Below are positions 1 through 17,020 of a stretch of 64,000 bases of DNA, in pieces. Positions within the stretch are counted from its first letter, which is position 1. Each line of letters begins with the position of its first letter. The translations under genes were made by a program, and so were the position numbers. Origin of the DNA: Citreicella sp. C3M06 (lineage in GTDB: Bacteria > Pseudomonadota > Alphaproteobacteria > Rhodobacterales > Rhodobacteraceae); NCBI RefSeq assembly GCF_018860705.1, contig NZ_JAHKQA010000105.1, positions 1-64,000 on the forward strand, given 5' to 3'. The notes under the pieces are model-generated. The model saw nothing but the letters and a program-made list of their open reading frames with translations. It was not told the DNA's origin and did no database searches.

Positions 1-20
1 GCAAACTTTTCCTTTGCCAT
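1..20 (-). CDS. tuf: Elongation factor Tu, N-terminal start only (partial)
   Basis: The first 20 bases read on the minus strand as ATG followed by codons for AKEKF, the usual beginning of EF-Tu. A good ribosome binding site (GAGGAG, about 9 bases upstream of the ATG) precedes it. The gene follows fusA by 86 bases in the same direction, which is the classical str operon order rpsL-rpsG-fusA-tuf. Only about six codons are inside the window, so the call rests on the start peptide and on synteny. Confidence 0.85.
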
Positions 21-106
21 GGTATTGGCTCCTCTGTCTTGTCGGATGATGCGCGGATGCGCACCCTACGGGAATGGGTAGGGCGGGGTTTCCCCCGCCA
101 CCCGTC

Positions 107-2230
107 TTATGCGTATTTCGCTTGGATCTCGTCAGAGATGTTCTGCGGAACCGGGTCGTAATGGTCGAACTGCATCGAGAACTGCGCGCGGCCCGAAGAC
201 ATCGAGCGCAGGTTGTTGATGTAGCCGAACATATTGGCCAGCGGAACGAAGGCGCTGATCGCCACGGCATTGCCGCGCGTGTCCTGCCCCGACACCTGAC
301 CCCGACGCGAGGTCAGATCGCCGATGATCGAACCGGTGTATTCTTCCGGCGTGATCACTTCGACCTTCATCATCGGCTCGAGCAGTTTCGCACCAGCCTT
401 GCGAAGACCTTCACGCATGCACATCCGCGAGGCGATTTCGAAGGCGAGGACCGAGGAGTCCACGTCGTGGAACTTACCGTCGATCAGCTGCACCTTGAAG
501 TCGATCACCGGGAAGCCTGCGAGCGGACCGGAGTCCATCACCGACTTCACACCCTTTTCCACACCCGGAATGTATTCCTTGGGCACGGCGCCGCCGACGA
601 TCTTGCTTTCGAAGGAATAGCCTTCGCCAGCTTCTGTCGGCGAAATGACCATCTTCACTTCGGCGAACTGACCCGAACCACCCGACTGCTTCTTGTGGGT
701 GTAGGTGTGCTCGATCTCGTGACCGATGGTCTCGCGATAAGCCACCTGCGGCGCACCGATGTTTGCGTCGACCTTGAACTCGCGCTTGAGGCGGTCGACC
801 AGAATGTCGAGGTGAAGTTCGCCCATGCCCTTCATGATGGTCTGGCCCGACTCGAGGTCGGTCTCGACGCGGAAGGACGGATCTTCGGCGGCAAGCCGCT
901 GCAGACCCTGAGACATCTTCTCCTGGTCGTTCTTGGTCTTGGGCTCGATCGCGATCTCGATCACCGGCTCGGGGAAGGTCATGGTCTCGAGGACCACCTG
1001 CTTCTGAGCGTCGCACAGGGTGTCACCGGTGGTGGTCTCTTTGAGACCGGCCAGCGCGATGATGTCGCCTGCGAAGGCTTCGTCGATCTCTTCGCGGTTG
1101 TTCGAGTGCATCATCATCATACGACCGATGCGCTCTTTGCGGCCCTTGGTCGAGTTCATGATGCCGTCGCCCTTCTTCAAGGTCCCGGAATAGATCCGGG
1201 TGAAGGTCAGCGTACCCACGAACGGGTCGTTCATGATCTTGAACGCGAGGCCCGAGAACGGCTCGCTATCATCGGCATGACGCTCGATGTTGCGGGTTTC
1301 CGTCTCATCGTCCGGCGAGAAGCCCGTGTAGGCAGGCACGTCGAGCGGACCGGGGAGGAAGTCGACAACGCCGTTCAGAAGCGGCTGAACGCCCTTGTTC
1401 TTGAACGCCGAGCCACCCAGAACCGGAACGAAGGACAGCGACAGCGTGCCCTTGCGGATCAGCTTCCGCAGGGTTGCGATATCGGGCTCTTCGCCCTCGA
1501 GATAGGCTTCCATGGCCGCATCGTCCTGCTCGACCGCGTGCTCGATCAGGTGCGAGCGCCACTCGTCGGCAAGATCCTTCAGCTCGTCGCGGATCGGGCC
1601 ACGGGTCCAGGAGGCGCCAAGGTCTTCACCCTTCCACACCCACTCTTCCATGGTCACGAGGTCGACGATGCCCTCGAGCTGGTCTTCCGCACCGATCGGG
1701 AAGTTGACCGGAACCGGAATCGCACCGGTGCGATCCTTGATCATCTTCACGCAGTTGAAGAAGTCGGCGCCGATCTTGTCCATCTTGTTGACGAAGACGA
1801 TCCGCGGAACCTTGTAGCGGTCAGCCTGACGCCACACGGTTTCGGTCTGCGGCTCGACGCCGGCGTTCCCGTCCAGAAGGCAGATGGCACCGTCAAGCAC
1901 GGCCAGCGAACGCTCGACTTCGATGGTGAAGTCAACGTGGCCGGGAGTGTCGATGATGTTGTAGCGGAACTTCGTGTCCGAGGTACCTTCCTCGGTCGGA
2001 TCTTCCTGCCACTGCCAGAAGGTGGTGGTGGCAGCCGAGGTGATCGTGATGCCCCGCTCCTGCTCCTGCTCCATCCAGTCCATGGTGGCGGCGCCGTCAT
2101 GGACTTCGCCGATCTTGTGCGAGCGGCCGGTGTAGTAGAGGATACGCTCAGTCGTCGTGGTCTTGCCCGCGTCGATGTGGGCCATGATCCCGAAGTTGCG
2201 GTAACGTGTGAGCGGATATTCGCGTGCCAT
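107..2230 (-). CDS. fusA: Translation elongation factor G (EF-G)
   Basis: This 707-residue protein is the translocase GTPase that moves tRNA and mRNA through the ribosome and, with ribosome recycling factor, splits spent ribosomes. The GTP-binding motifs are clear: AHIDAGKTT at residues 17-25, DTPGH at 94-98 and NKMD at 148-151. The remaining length fits domains II to V, ending in the usual RGQ-containing C-terminal half. Length is normal for the family (about 700). It lies 30 bases downstream of rpsG, in the same transcription unit, and upstream of tuf. Confidence 0.98.
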   Translation of the reverse strand: MAREYPLTRYRNFGIMAHIDAGKTTTTERILYYTGRSHKIGEVHDGAATMDWMEQEQERGITITSAATTTFWQWQEDPTEEGTSDTKFRYNIIDTPGHVDFTIEVERSLAVLDGAICLLDGNAGVEPQTETVWRQADRYKVPRIVFVNKMDKIGADFFNCVKMIKDRTGAIPVPVNFPIGAEDQLEGIVDLVTMEEWVWKGEDLGASWTRGPIRDELKDLADEWRSHLIEHAVEQDDAAMEAYLEGEEPDIATLRKLIRKGTLSLSFVPVLGGSAFKNKGVQPLLNGVVDFLPGPLDVPAYTGFSPDDETETRNIERHADDSEPFSGLAFKIMNDPFVGTLTFTRIYSGTLKKGDGIMNSTKGRKERIGRMMMMHSNNREEIDEAFAGDIIALAGLKETTTGDTLCDAQKQVVLETMTFPEPVIEIAIEPKTKNDQEKMSQGLQRLAAEDPSFRVETDLESGQTIMKGMGELHLDILVDRLKREFKVDANIGAPQVAYRETIGHEIEHTYTHKKQSGGSGQFAEVKMVISPTEAGEGYSFESKIVGGAVPKEYIPGVEKGVKSVMDSGPLAGFPVIDFKVQLIDGKFHDVDSSVLAFEIASRMCMREGLRKAGAKLLEPMMKVEVITPEEYTGSIIGDLTSRRGQVSGQDTRGNAVAISAFVPLANMFGYINNLRSMSSGRAQFSMQFDHYDPVPQNISDEIQAKYA

Positions 2231-2260
2231 AATGGACTGCCTTTCCGGAGGGAAGTTCTG

Positions 2261-3404
<1,144 letters not shown>

Positions 3405-3478
3405 CAACGCCCTGCCCTTGCAAGCGCAATGCTGCGGTGCCATGCACATCAAAGCGGTGTCGCAGAGGAGTTGCCCGA

Positions 3479-4279
3479 ATGCAAGTCATCGGTTTCTGCC
3501 GGTTTTCATGGCCTGCCGAGGGAGGATTCCAGGTCGAACACGACGATCTGGCGACTCGCGAGGCCTATCTTTACGCCCCCGCGCGCATGCAAGAACGCTT
3601 CGCATATTTCGAGGCCATCTGCCTGCCCGGGCTCAAGGCGCAGACCGATTCAGACTTCCTGTTTCTGGTGCTGGTGGGCACGTCGCTGCCCACCCAATAC
3701 CGCGCCCGGCTCGAGGCGCTGCTGGCGGATTTCCCGCAGGCGCGCATCGTAGCGCGCCCCGCCGGACCGCATCGGAGCGTCTGTCAGGAGGTCATCAACG
3801 AGGCGCGCGATCTGTCCGAACCTTGCCTGCAGTTCCGCCATGACGACGACGATGCGGTGAGCGTGGATTTCGTCGCCACCCTGCGCGAGGCGGCCTCTGA
3901 CGTGCTGCCGCTGCTGGCCAAGCACCGGCTTGTGGGCTTTGACTGGAACCGGGGCCATGTCGCCCGCCCCGACGCGCAAGGCATCTGCGCCGAGGAAAGC
4001 GTGACCCCCTACTGGGGCGTGGCGCAGGCCATGGCGGTGCAGCCGCGGGTACGGCAGAGCATCATGAACTTCGGGCACAACAAGATCCTGCGCTTCATGC
4101 CGACGCTCACCTTCACCGATCGTCCGATGTATGTGCGCGGCCACAATGCGCATAATGATTCACGGCAGAAATCCCATGTAAAGCCGGTCTCCCTGCCCCG
4201 GCTCGACGCGCAGGGCGAGGCCGAGTTCCGCAGGCTGTACGCCATTGATGCCGATCAGATCAGGCGCATCTTTGCCTGA
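3479..4279 (+). CDS. Putative rhamnosyltransferase-like glycosyltransferase
   Basis: A 266-residue soluble protein resembling the putative rhamnosyl transferase family often seen in roseobacters. It starts MQVIGFCRFSWPAEGGFQ and has an acidic cluster HDDDDA near residues 120-125 that could be the metal and nucleotide-sugar binding DxD region. The start at 3479 was chosen because GAGGAG lies just upstream; the frame is open for 37 codons further, but those would overlap the rpsL promoter. It is alone on the plus strand between the str operon and a convergent DMT transporter, whose 3' end it overlaps by 25 bases. The sugar substrate is unknown. Confidence 0.7.
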   Translation: MQVIGFCRFSWPAEGGFQVEHDDLATREAYLYAPARMQERFAYFEAICLPGLKAQTDSDFLFLVLVGTSLPTQYRARLEALLADFPQARIVARPAGPHRSVCQEVINEARDLSEPCLQFRHDDDDAVSVDFVATLREAASDVLPLLAKHRLVGFDWNRGHVARPDAQGICAEESVTPYWGVAQAMAVQPRVRQSIMNFGHNKILRFMPTLTFTDRPMYVRGHNAHNDSRQKSHVKPVSLPRLDAQGEAEFRRLYAIDADQIRRIFA

Positions 4280-5160
4280 CGCAGCGCACGGCGGCGCAGC
4301 TGCGCTTCGCGCACCAGCGTGAACACACCGGTCGCCACGATGATCGCGGCGCCGATCAGGGTCAGCGGGTGCGGCCAGTCTCCGAACACCAGCAGGCCCA
4401 GCACCAGCGCCCAGACCAGCCCGGTATAGCGGAACGGCGCGGTAAAGCTGACCTCGCCGTGGCGCATCACCATCACCGACAGGCTGTAGCCCATCGACAC
4501 CAGCACCGCTGCCAAAGCCAACAGCCCGCCGCTGCGCCCGTCGAGCGGCACCCATGTCTCGCTTAGCGACAGCGCGCCGGCAAACAGGATCACCCCCACA
4601 GAGGCCACCCAGACCACCATCAGCGACGGCACATGGCGCGACATGCGCCGGATCAGCAAATCGCGGATGGTCACGAACACGACCGCGATCAGCGCGGACA
4701 CCGAATACACCGTGAACCCCTCGGTGCCGGGGCGCACGATCAGCAGCATTCCGCAGAACCCTACCCCGATCGCCAGCCATCGCCGCCACCCTACCGGCTC
4801 GCGGAACACCACCGCCGAGCCAAGCGTCAGCGTCAACGGCAGCATCTGCAAAAGCGCCGTCACATTGGCCAGCGGCATGTTGCGCAGCGCCACGAAATAG
4901 AACCATGTAGAGCCGATCTCGGCCAGCGCGCGGGCCAGCACCAGCAGCCAGTCGCGGCGTCCCAGATCGAAGCGCAGGGCCGTCAGGCGCCACGCCAGCA
5001 GGGTCACCAGCCCGGTCGCCAGAAGACCGCGCAACAGCAGCACCTCGCCAAGAGGAAGCGCCGTGCCGATGGCCTTGACGCAGGTATCGCCCATCACGAA
5101 CGCTGCCATCGAGCCCATCATCAGCAGCGCGCCGCGGGTGTTATCGGAAAGGGTGACCAT
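4255..5160 (-). CDS. DMT (EamA) family transporter
   Basis: About 301 residues with ten hydrophobic segments in two EamA repeats, typical of drug/metabolite transporters of the inner membrane. The substrate cannot be read from the sequence. The start MVTLSDNTRGALLMMGSMAAF at 5160 matches the usual N-terminus of roseobacter homologues; an alternative ATG at 5184 would add eight residues. An inverted repeat that could be an operator lies at 5206-5220, and the rpoC terminator lies just beyond it, so the gene probably has its own promoter. Its 3' end overlaps the convergent glycosyltransferase. Confidence 0.85.
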   Translation of the reverse strand: MVTLSDNTRGALLMMGSMAAFVMGDTCVKAIGTALPLGEVLLLRGLLATGLVTLLAWRLTALRFDLGRRDWLLVLARALAEIGSTWFYFVALRNMPLANVTALLQMLPLTLTLGSAVVFREPVGWRRWLAIGVGFCGMLLIVRPGTEGFTVYSVSALIAVVFVTIRDLLIRRMSRHVPSLMVVWVASVGVILFAGALSLSETWVPLDGRSGGLLALAAVLVSMGYSLSVMVMRHGEVSFTAPFRYTGLVWALVLGLLVFGDWPHPLTLIGAAIIVATGVFTLVREAQLRRRALRQAKMRLI

Positions 5161-5205
5161 AGGCCAAGCGGTACGCAAAGCCATCCTGCCGGAAAAGAGG
5201 ATTTG

Positions 5206-5220
5206 TTGTACCACGTACAA
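5206..5220. promoter_or_regulatory. Inverted repeat upstream of the DMT transporter (possible operator)
   Basis: TTGTAC-CAC-GTACAA is a perfect 6-bp inverted repeat with a 3-bp spacer, 46 bases upstream of the chosen start at 5160. The pattern resembles operators of GntR-type repressors, but no regulator gene is adjacent. Confidence 0.35.
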
Positions 5221-5240
5221 TTTTCCGCCCCTCGGCAGAA

Positions 5241-5270
5241 CGAAAAAGGGCCCCCGCATTGCGGAGGCCC
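5241..5270 (-). terminator. Intrinsic terminator of rpoBC
   Basis: On the minus strand a 10-bp stem (GGGCCUCCGC / GCGGGGGCCC, loop AAU) is followed by TTTTTCG. It begins about 25 bases after the rpoC stop codon. One base pair is a G-U wobble that pairs only in the minus-strand RNA, which supports this direction. Confidence 0.92.
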
Positions 5271-5294
5271 CCGGTTCGTTTCAGGCGGTCGCGA

Positions 5295-9551
<4,257 letters not shown>

Positions 9552-9591
9552 GTCGAAACCTTTGTGTCATGGTTGCCGGTGAGGTGGGGCG

Positions 9592-9621
9592 CCCAAGATC
9601 TTTCAGAGGAAAGATCTTGGG
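9592..9621 (-). other. Perfect 13-bp hairpin in the rpoB-rpoC spacer
   Basis: CCCAAGATCTTTC, then a 4-base loop, then its exact reverse complement. No T-tract follows on the minus strand, so it is not a normal intrinsic terminator. It is the second of two hairpins between rpoB and rpoC and could be a processing or attenuation site. Confidence 0.75.
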
Positions 9622-9633
9622 ACTTCAGGCTCG

Positions 9634-9659
9634 GAAGAATTTTCGTGGGAAAATCCTTC
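9634..9659 (-). other. Second hairpin in the rpoB-rpoC spacer
   Basis: GAAGAATTTTC and GAAAATCCTTC form an 11-bp stem with one wobble position and a GTGG loop (read on the plus strand). It begins directly after the rpoB stop codon. Like its neighbour it lacks a clear T-run beyond the stem. Confidence 0.65.
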
Positions 9660-9660
9660 G

Positions 9661-13800
<4,140 letters not shown>

Positions 13801-14314
13801 GAGGTTGGTCACCTTTTCAGCTTCTCAACGAAGGTGCGGGCCGTCGGGCACCGGCCGCGCCTCCATCCGAGACGGCAATTCATCAGATCCATGCTCGACC
13901 TGCGTCCCACCGCGGGTCACTCGATCCGATCCCTGCCTTGGAAAGCTCCCCAGCGGGGGAGCTTGCCAAGTCGGGGAATAGGGTTGTCGACGATTACAGA
14001 ATCAGGATGCAGGCAATGCCTTTGATCATCCCGAGTTTTCCGCCACTCCTTTCAAGGGTCTCATCCGGCGACCGGCGAAACGCCGAACGGCAGCTTCGAA
14101 TCGCACGAAGCCGCAGGAAATTCCCAAATAAGGTGTGAACAGATCGAACGCAAGGGCCTCGCACGAAAATCGGCGGCCCGGAACCATATGACAGTCTCAG
14201 AATTGTGCCTGCACGTCAAGAGTTCACCAACGCTGCCGCCGCGCCGCCCCCTGCCGCCCATCCCGGACAGGTTTCAACCAAACAGTCCGGCTGATATCCC
14301 GCCGCCAGACATGG
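13801..14314 (-). other. Gene-free rplL-rpoB spacer (rpoB leader region)
   Basis: No protein gene is supported here. The region holds a large hairpin (13937-13970) and must contain whatever promoter drives rpoBC beyond the rplL terminator. A TTGACG hexamer occurs near 14214-14219 on the minus strand, but no convincing -10 box is placed after it. Confidence 0.5.
13937..13970 (-). other. Long hairpin in the rplL-rpoB spacer
   Basis: CTTGG, one mismatch, AAGCTCCCC, loop AGCG, GGGGAGCTT, mismatch, CCAAG: 14 paired bases in all. It lies about 140 bases upstream of rpoB. No T-run follows. In Escherichia coli the equivalent spacer carries an attenuator and an RNase III site, so an RNA-processing role is plausible here. 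Confidence 0.65.
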
Positions 14315-14341
14315 AAAAAGGCGCCCCGCAAGCGAGGCGCC
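14315..14341 (-). terminator. Intrinsic terminator after rplL
   Basis: On the minus strand GGCGCCUCGC / GCGGGGCGCC form a 10-bp stem with a two-base loop, followed by TTTTT. As at the rpoC terminator, one G-U pair forms only in the minus-strand RNA. It starts about 26 bases after the rplL stop codon. Confidence 0.9.
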
Positions 14342-14367
14342 TTTCGAAAGAACGGTACAGACCGAGA

Positions 14368-14745
14368 TTACTTGATCTCGACTTCTGCGCCTGCTTCTTC
14401 CAGCTTCTTCTTGAGCTCTTCGGCTTCGGCCTTGGAGACGCCTTCCTTGACGGGCTTGCCGCCGGCTTCGACCAGTTCCTTGGCTTCTTTCAGGCCCAGG
14501 CCGGTGATGCCACGGACTTCCTTGATCACGTTGATCTTCTTGTCGCCAGCGGCTTTGAGGATCACGTCGAACTCGGTCTTTTCCTCTTCGGCTTCGCCTG
14601 CGGCTGCTGCCGGGCCTGCCATCATGACGGCGCCGCCAGCTGCGGGCTCGATGCCGTACTCGTCCTTGAGGATGGTTTTCAGTTCCTGAGCTTCCAGGAG
14701 GGTCAGACCCACGATTTGCTCAGCAAGTGCTTTAAGATCAGCCAT
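14368..14745 (-). CDS. rplL: 50S ribosomal protein L7/L12
   Basis: A 125-residue acidic protein starting [22 protein letters not shown]. It has the dimerising N-terminal domain, an Ala/Gly-rich hinge near residues 35-50, and the factor-binding C-terminal domain with the [12 protein letters not shown] motif. It forms the ribosomal stalk together with L10 and recruits translational GTPases. It follows rplJ by 72 bases and is followed by a strong terminator that should limit transcription into rpoB, a common way to keep L12 in excess. Confidence 0.98.
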   Translation of the reverse strand: MADLKALAEQIVGLTLLEAQELKTILKDEYGIEPAAGGAVMMAGPAAAAGEAEEEKTEFDVILKAAGDKKINVIKEVRGITGLGLKEAKELVEAGGKPVKEGVSKAEAEELKKKLEEAGAEVEIK

Positions 14746-14817
14746 TTTGCTACTTCCGTTTGTTTAGTTGTGTTCCAACGTGCGGGGCTTGACTCCCGCG
14801 AAGGTATTCGGGTGCGC

Positions 14818-15330
14818 TTACGCCGCCTTTTCCTCGATCGTCGAGAGGATGGAGGCGATGTTCGAAGCAGGTGCGCCAATGGCACCGGCGATGTTCGCGG
14901 CGGGTGCGCCGATACAGCCGACGATGGAAGCAATAAGCTCATCGCGCGACGGCATCTTCGACACGGCCTCAACACCGGCACGGTCCAGTGCCGTCCCGCC
15001 CATATTCCCGCCAAGGACTTCGAGTTTCTTGTTATCCTTGGCGAAATCCTCGATCACCTTGGCAGCTGCCACGGGATCTTCGGAATAGACGAGAACGGTC
15101 ATGCCCCCGAGATACTCAGCAATGCTTTCGCACGGCGTCCCCTCGAGAGCGATCTTGGCGAGCCTGTTCTTGGCGACGCGGACCGCAGATTCACCAGCGC
15201 TGGCGCGCGAGCGAAGGTCCGTCATCTCGGCAACCGTGAGACCCTCGTAGCGGGCAACCACCACGACGCCAGAGCTTGCGAAGATCTGGCCGAGTTCATC
15301 GACCAATTTCTCTTTCTGGGCTCTATCCAC
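14818..15330 (-). CDS. rplJ: 50S ribosomal protein L10
   Basis: A 170-residue protein that anchors L7/L12 dimers to the ribosome; typical length is about 170. The C-terminal helix binds L12. A GTG start at 15330 was chosen because GGAGAG lies six bases upstream and it gives the usual N-terminus [14 protein letters not shown]. An in-frame ATG at 15348 has no ribosome binding site. It is the first gene of the rplJL unit. The usual upstream partners rplK and rplA are not adjacent; an unknown gene and an integrase scar are found instead. Confidence 0.97.
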   Translation of the reverse strand: MDRAQKEKLVDELGQIFASSGVVVVARYEGLTVAEMTDLRSRASAGESAVRVAKNRLAKIALEGTPCESIAEYLGGMTVLVYSEDPVAAAKVIEDFAKDNKKLEVLGGNMGGTALDRAGVEAVSKMPSRDELIASIVGCIGAPAANIAGAIGAPASNIASILSTIEEKAA

Positions 15331-15377
15331 AGTTTCTCTCCAGTTCATGGAGGGGGAAGACCCCTCCGGCTCGTTAT

Positions 15378-15395
15378 GGTCAGGTTTCCCTGACC
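15378..15395 (-). promoter_or_regulatory. Hairpin with GAAA tetraloop in the rplJ leader
   Basis: On the minus strand GGTCAGG-GAAA-CCTGACC is a perfect 7-bp stem closed by a GNRA tetraloop, about 50 bases upstream of the rplJ start. In other bacteria L10 or L10(L12)4 binds the rplJ leader and represses translation. This stem is a candidate part of such a site, but it has not been matched to the known L10 leader model. Confidence 0.45.
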
Positions 15396-15609
15396 GCAAA
15401 GGTCCGAAGTCGGGTCGTCGCATCGCGCAGCCGGAACACAAGTATCCGGAACGTTATGTCTCTTCCCGTCTCGGGCAGGAATTACAGGATTGCTCCAACC
15501 CACCGTCTCGGACGAAATAGGGCCTTCGCGAATCGCGAACGCCCCAACACGGGTGGCAGTACAGCCTGCGAGTGCTTTTGCCAAGCCGTTTTCACAGCGC
15601 CCTGCCCGA

Positions 15610-16329
15610 TCAGCTGGCCATCGACAGGCTGTCATCGCCCTGCCATGCCAGCCACAGGCTTGGCGACATTTCCTCGGGCGACAGGAAGGTGCGAACGCTG
15701 AAGGTGGGGATACGCCGGTCACGGTCGGTTTCATAGCGCAGCGGCCAGTGATCGCCGACCATGGAACGATCCATTTGCCCGGCCCAGACCCCATCGTAGC
15801 GCGCGGAGCGGTGGTAACATCTGTCCGCGCCAGTTTGCTCCACCAAACCGCGGCCCCCGAACAGCGCTATCGCCTCGTCATCGATAAACCTGAGCAATCC
15901 GACAAGGCCGCAGGTCGAGCGCTGCACCAGACGCTGCAGCGCATGAGGGGAAAACGACACCCGTACCATGCTGTAACGTCGACGATGCGGCGCAGGCGCG
16001 ACGCGCACGCGCGTGTAGACAAGGACCTCTTCGCGAAACTGCTCTCCCTCCTCGTCCAGCAGGATCATCTCGCGCCGGGTGCGCAGCGCCACCGAGAGGC
16101 CATCGCCGCTGCGCGCAACCCGTACCACACCCGGCAGCTTGCGCAGCCGCGTTCCGACGCGCCTTTGGTTCGACGCATGGCGGGTAAGCCCAGCGGTGGC
16201 CTCGATGACGCGCGCCATGTCGCCATCATCGCGCGCCGCAAGCTCGAAAGCCTCGCGCGCGATGCCACGTGACAGTGACTTGCGCAGGTGAACCGGAACC
16301 AGAGGATGAATGTCGGGACAGTCAGTCAT
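15610..16329 (-). CDS. Hypothetical protein of unknown function
   Basis: A 239-residue arginine-rich protein that I do not recognise. The start at 16329 (MTDCPDIHPLVPVHLRKSL) is preceded by GGAGG at 8-base spacing. There is no signal peptide or membrane segment. A segment near the middle reads FSPHALQRLVQRS. The gene is in the same direction as rplJ, 280 bases upstream of it, and lies beside a broken integrase gene, so it could be a passenger of the old insertion or a lineage-specific chromosomal gene. Codon use looks native (high GC at third positions), which argues for a real gene. Confidence 0.6.
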   Translation of the reverse strand: MTDCPDIHPLVPVHLRKSLSRGIAREAFELAARDDGDMARVIEATAGLTRHASNQRRVGTRLRKLPGVVRVARSGDGLSVALRTRREMILLDEEGEQFREEVLVYTRVRVAPAPHRRRYSMVRVSFSPHALQRLVQRSTCGLVGLLRFIDDEAIALFGGRGLVEQTGADRCYHRSARYDGVWAGQMDRSMVGDHWPLRYETDRDRRIPTFSVRTFLSPEEMSPSLWLAWQGDDSLSMAS

Positions 16330-16497
16330 GAGAAACGCCTCCATCGCACAATGCATGAAGAAAACGTTAACCCAACAGGGTGACAAAATCCGCCGCACCG
16401 CAGCAACAGGCGCGTGCCGCCGCGACATCCACCGGCATTTCGCCTTAAAATGTCGCACGATCGGCAGACTCTAGATCGCCGGACGCCGCCATCACCT

Positions 16498-16776
16498 TGG
16501 CTGGATCAAAGGCTTGACGGGCTCACCTTCCACGATCTGCGTGGCACCGCCGTGACTCGGCTCGCACGGGCGGAATGCACGACAGCGGAAATCGCCACTA
16601 TCACTGAGCACAGCCTTAAAGACGTCGAGTCGATCCTAGAAGCTCACTATCTGAATCGCGCTTCGGCGCTTGGCGTATCCACCATTCGGAAGCTGGAACT
16701 GCACGAAAGGAGAACGAATACTCCCAGCTGCTCAACCCTGCTCTTAGGGCGAGGAGGGGATACTGTTTGGGATTAA
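16498..16776 (+). pseudogene. C-terminal fragment of a tyrosine recombinase (phage-type integrase)
   Basis: About 92 residues match the catalytic end of a tyrosine integrase. They include LTFHDLRGTAVTRLA (the HxxR box), TEHSLKDVESILEAHY (second histidine region and the catalytic tyrosine), and a short tail. The N-terminal arm-binding and core-binding domains and the first catalytic arginine are missing, so it cannot be functional. Its stop codon ends at 16776, immediately next to the 3' end of tRNA-Met at 16777. That is the position expected for an element that integrated into the tRNA 3' end and was later mostly lost. Confidence 0.8.
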
Positions 16777-16853
16777 TGGTAGCGGAGGAGGGACTTGAAC
16801 CCCCGACACGCGGATTATGATTCCGCTGCTCTAACCAACTGAGCTACTCCGCC
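16777..16853 (-). tRNA. tRNA-Met (anticodon CAU), elongator type
   Basis: A 77-nt cloverleaf with encoded CCA. The acceptor stem is GGCGGAG / CTCCGCT-type, the T-arm carries GGTTCAAGTCC, and the anticodon stem GCGGA/TCCGC encloses loop ATCATAA, giving anticodon CAU. The G1-C pair and overall sequence fit elongator methionine rather than the initiator. A CAU anticodon could also be the lysidine-modified isoleucine tRNA, but the body sequence favours Met. Confidence 0.93.
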
Positions 16854-16867
16854 AAACCGTGAGGGGC

Positions 16868-16896
16868 GATCTAAGGGAGCCGCGCGGCTGGGTCAA
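16868..16896 (-). promoter_or_regulatory. Promoter of tRNA-Met
   Basis: On the minus strand TTGACC (16891-16896), a 17-base spacer and TAGATC (16868-16873) stand 14 bases before the tRNA 5' end. The spacing is ideal and no other gene intervenes. Confidence 0.65.
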
Positions 16897-17020
16897 GCGG
16901 AAAAATCGCCCATTTTATTCCATGCGGTGCGGCCTCCGTTGCACCATCCGGCGGCCAAGGGTTCCAGCCCAGCCCGCCGCGTGCCAGAACCGGCGCAACG
17001 CCCCAGAGGAGAGCCTGCCG

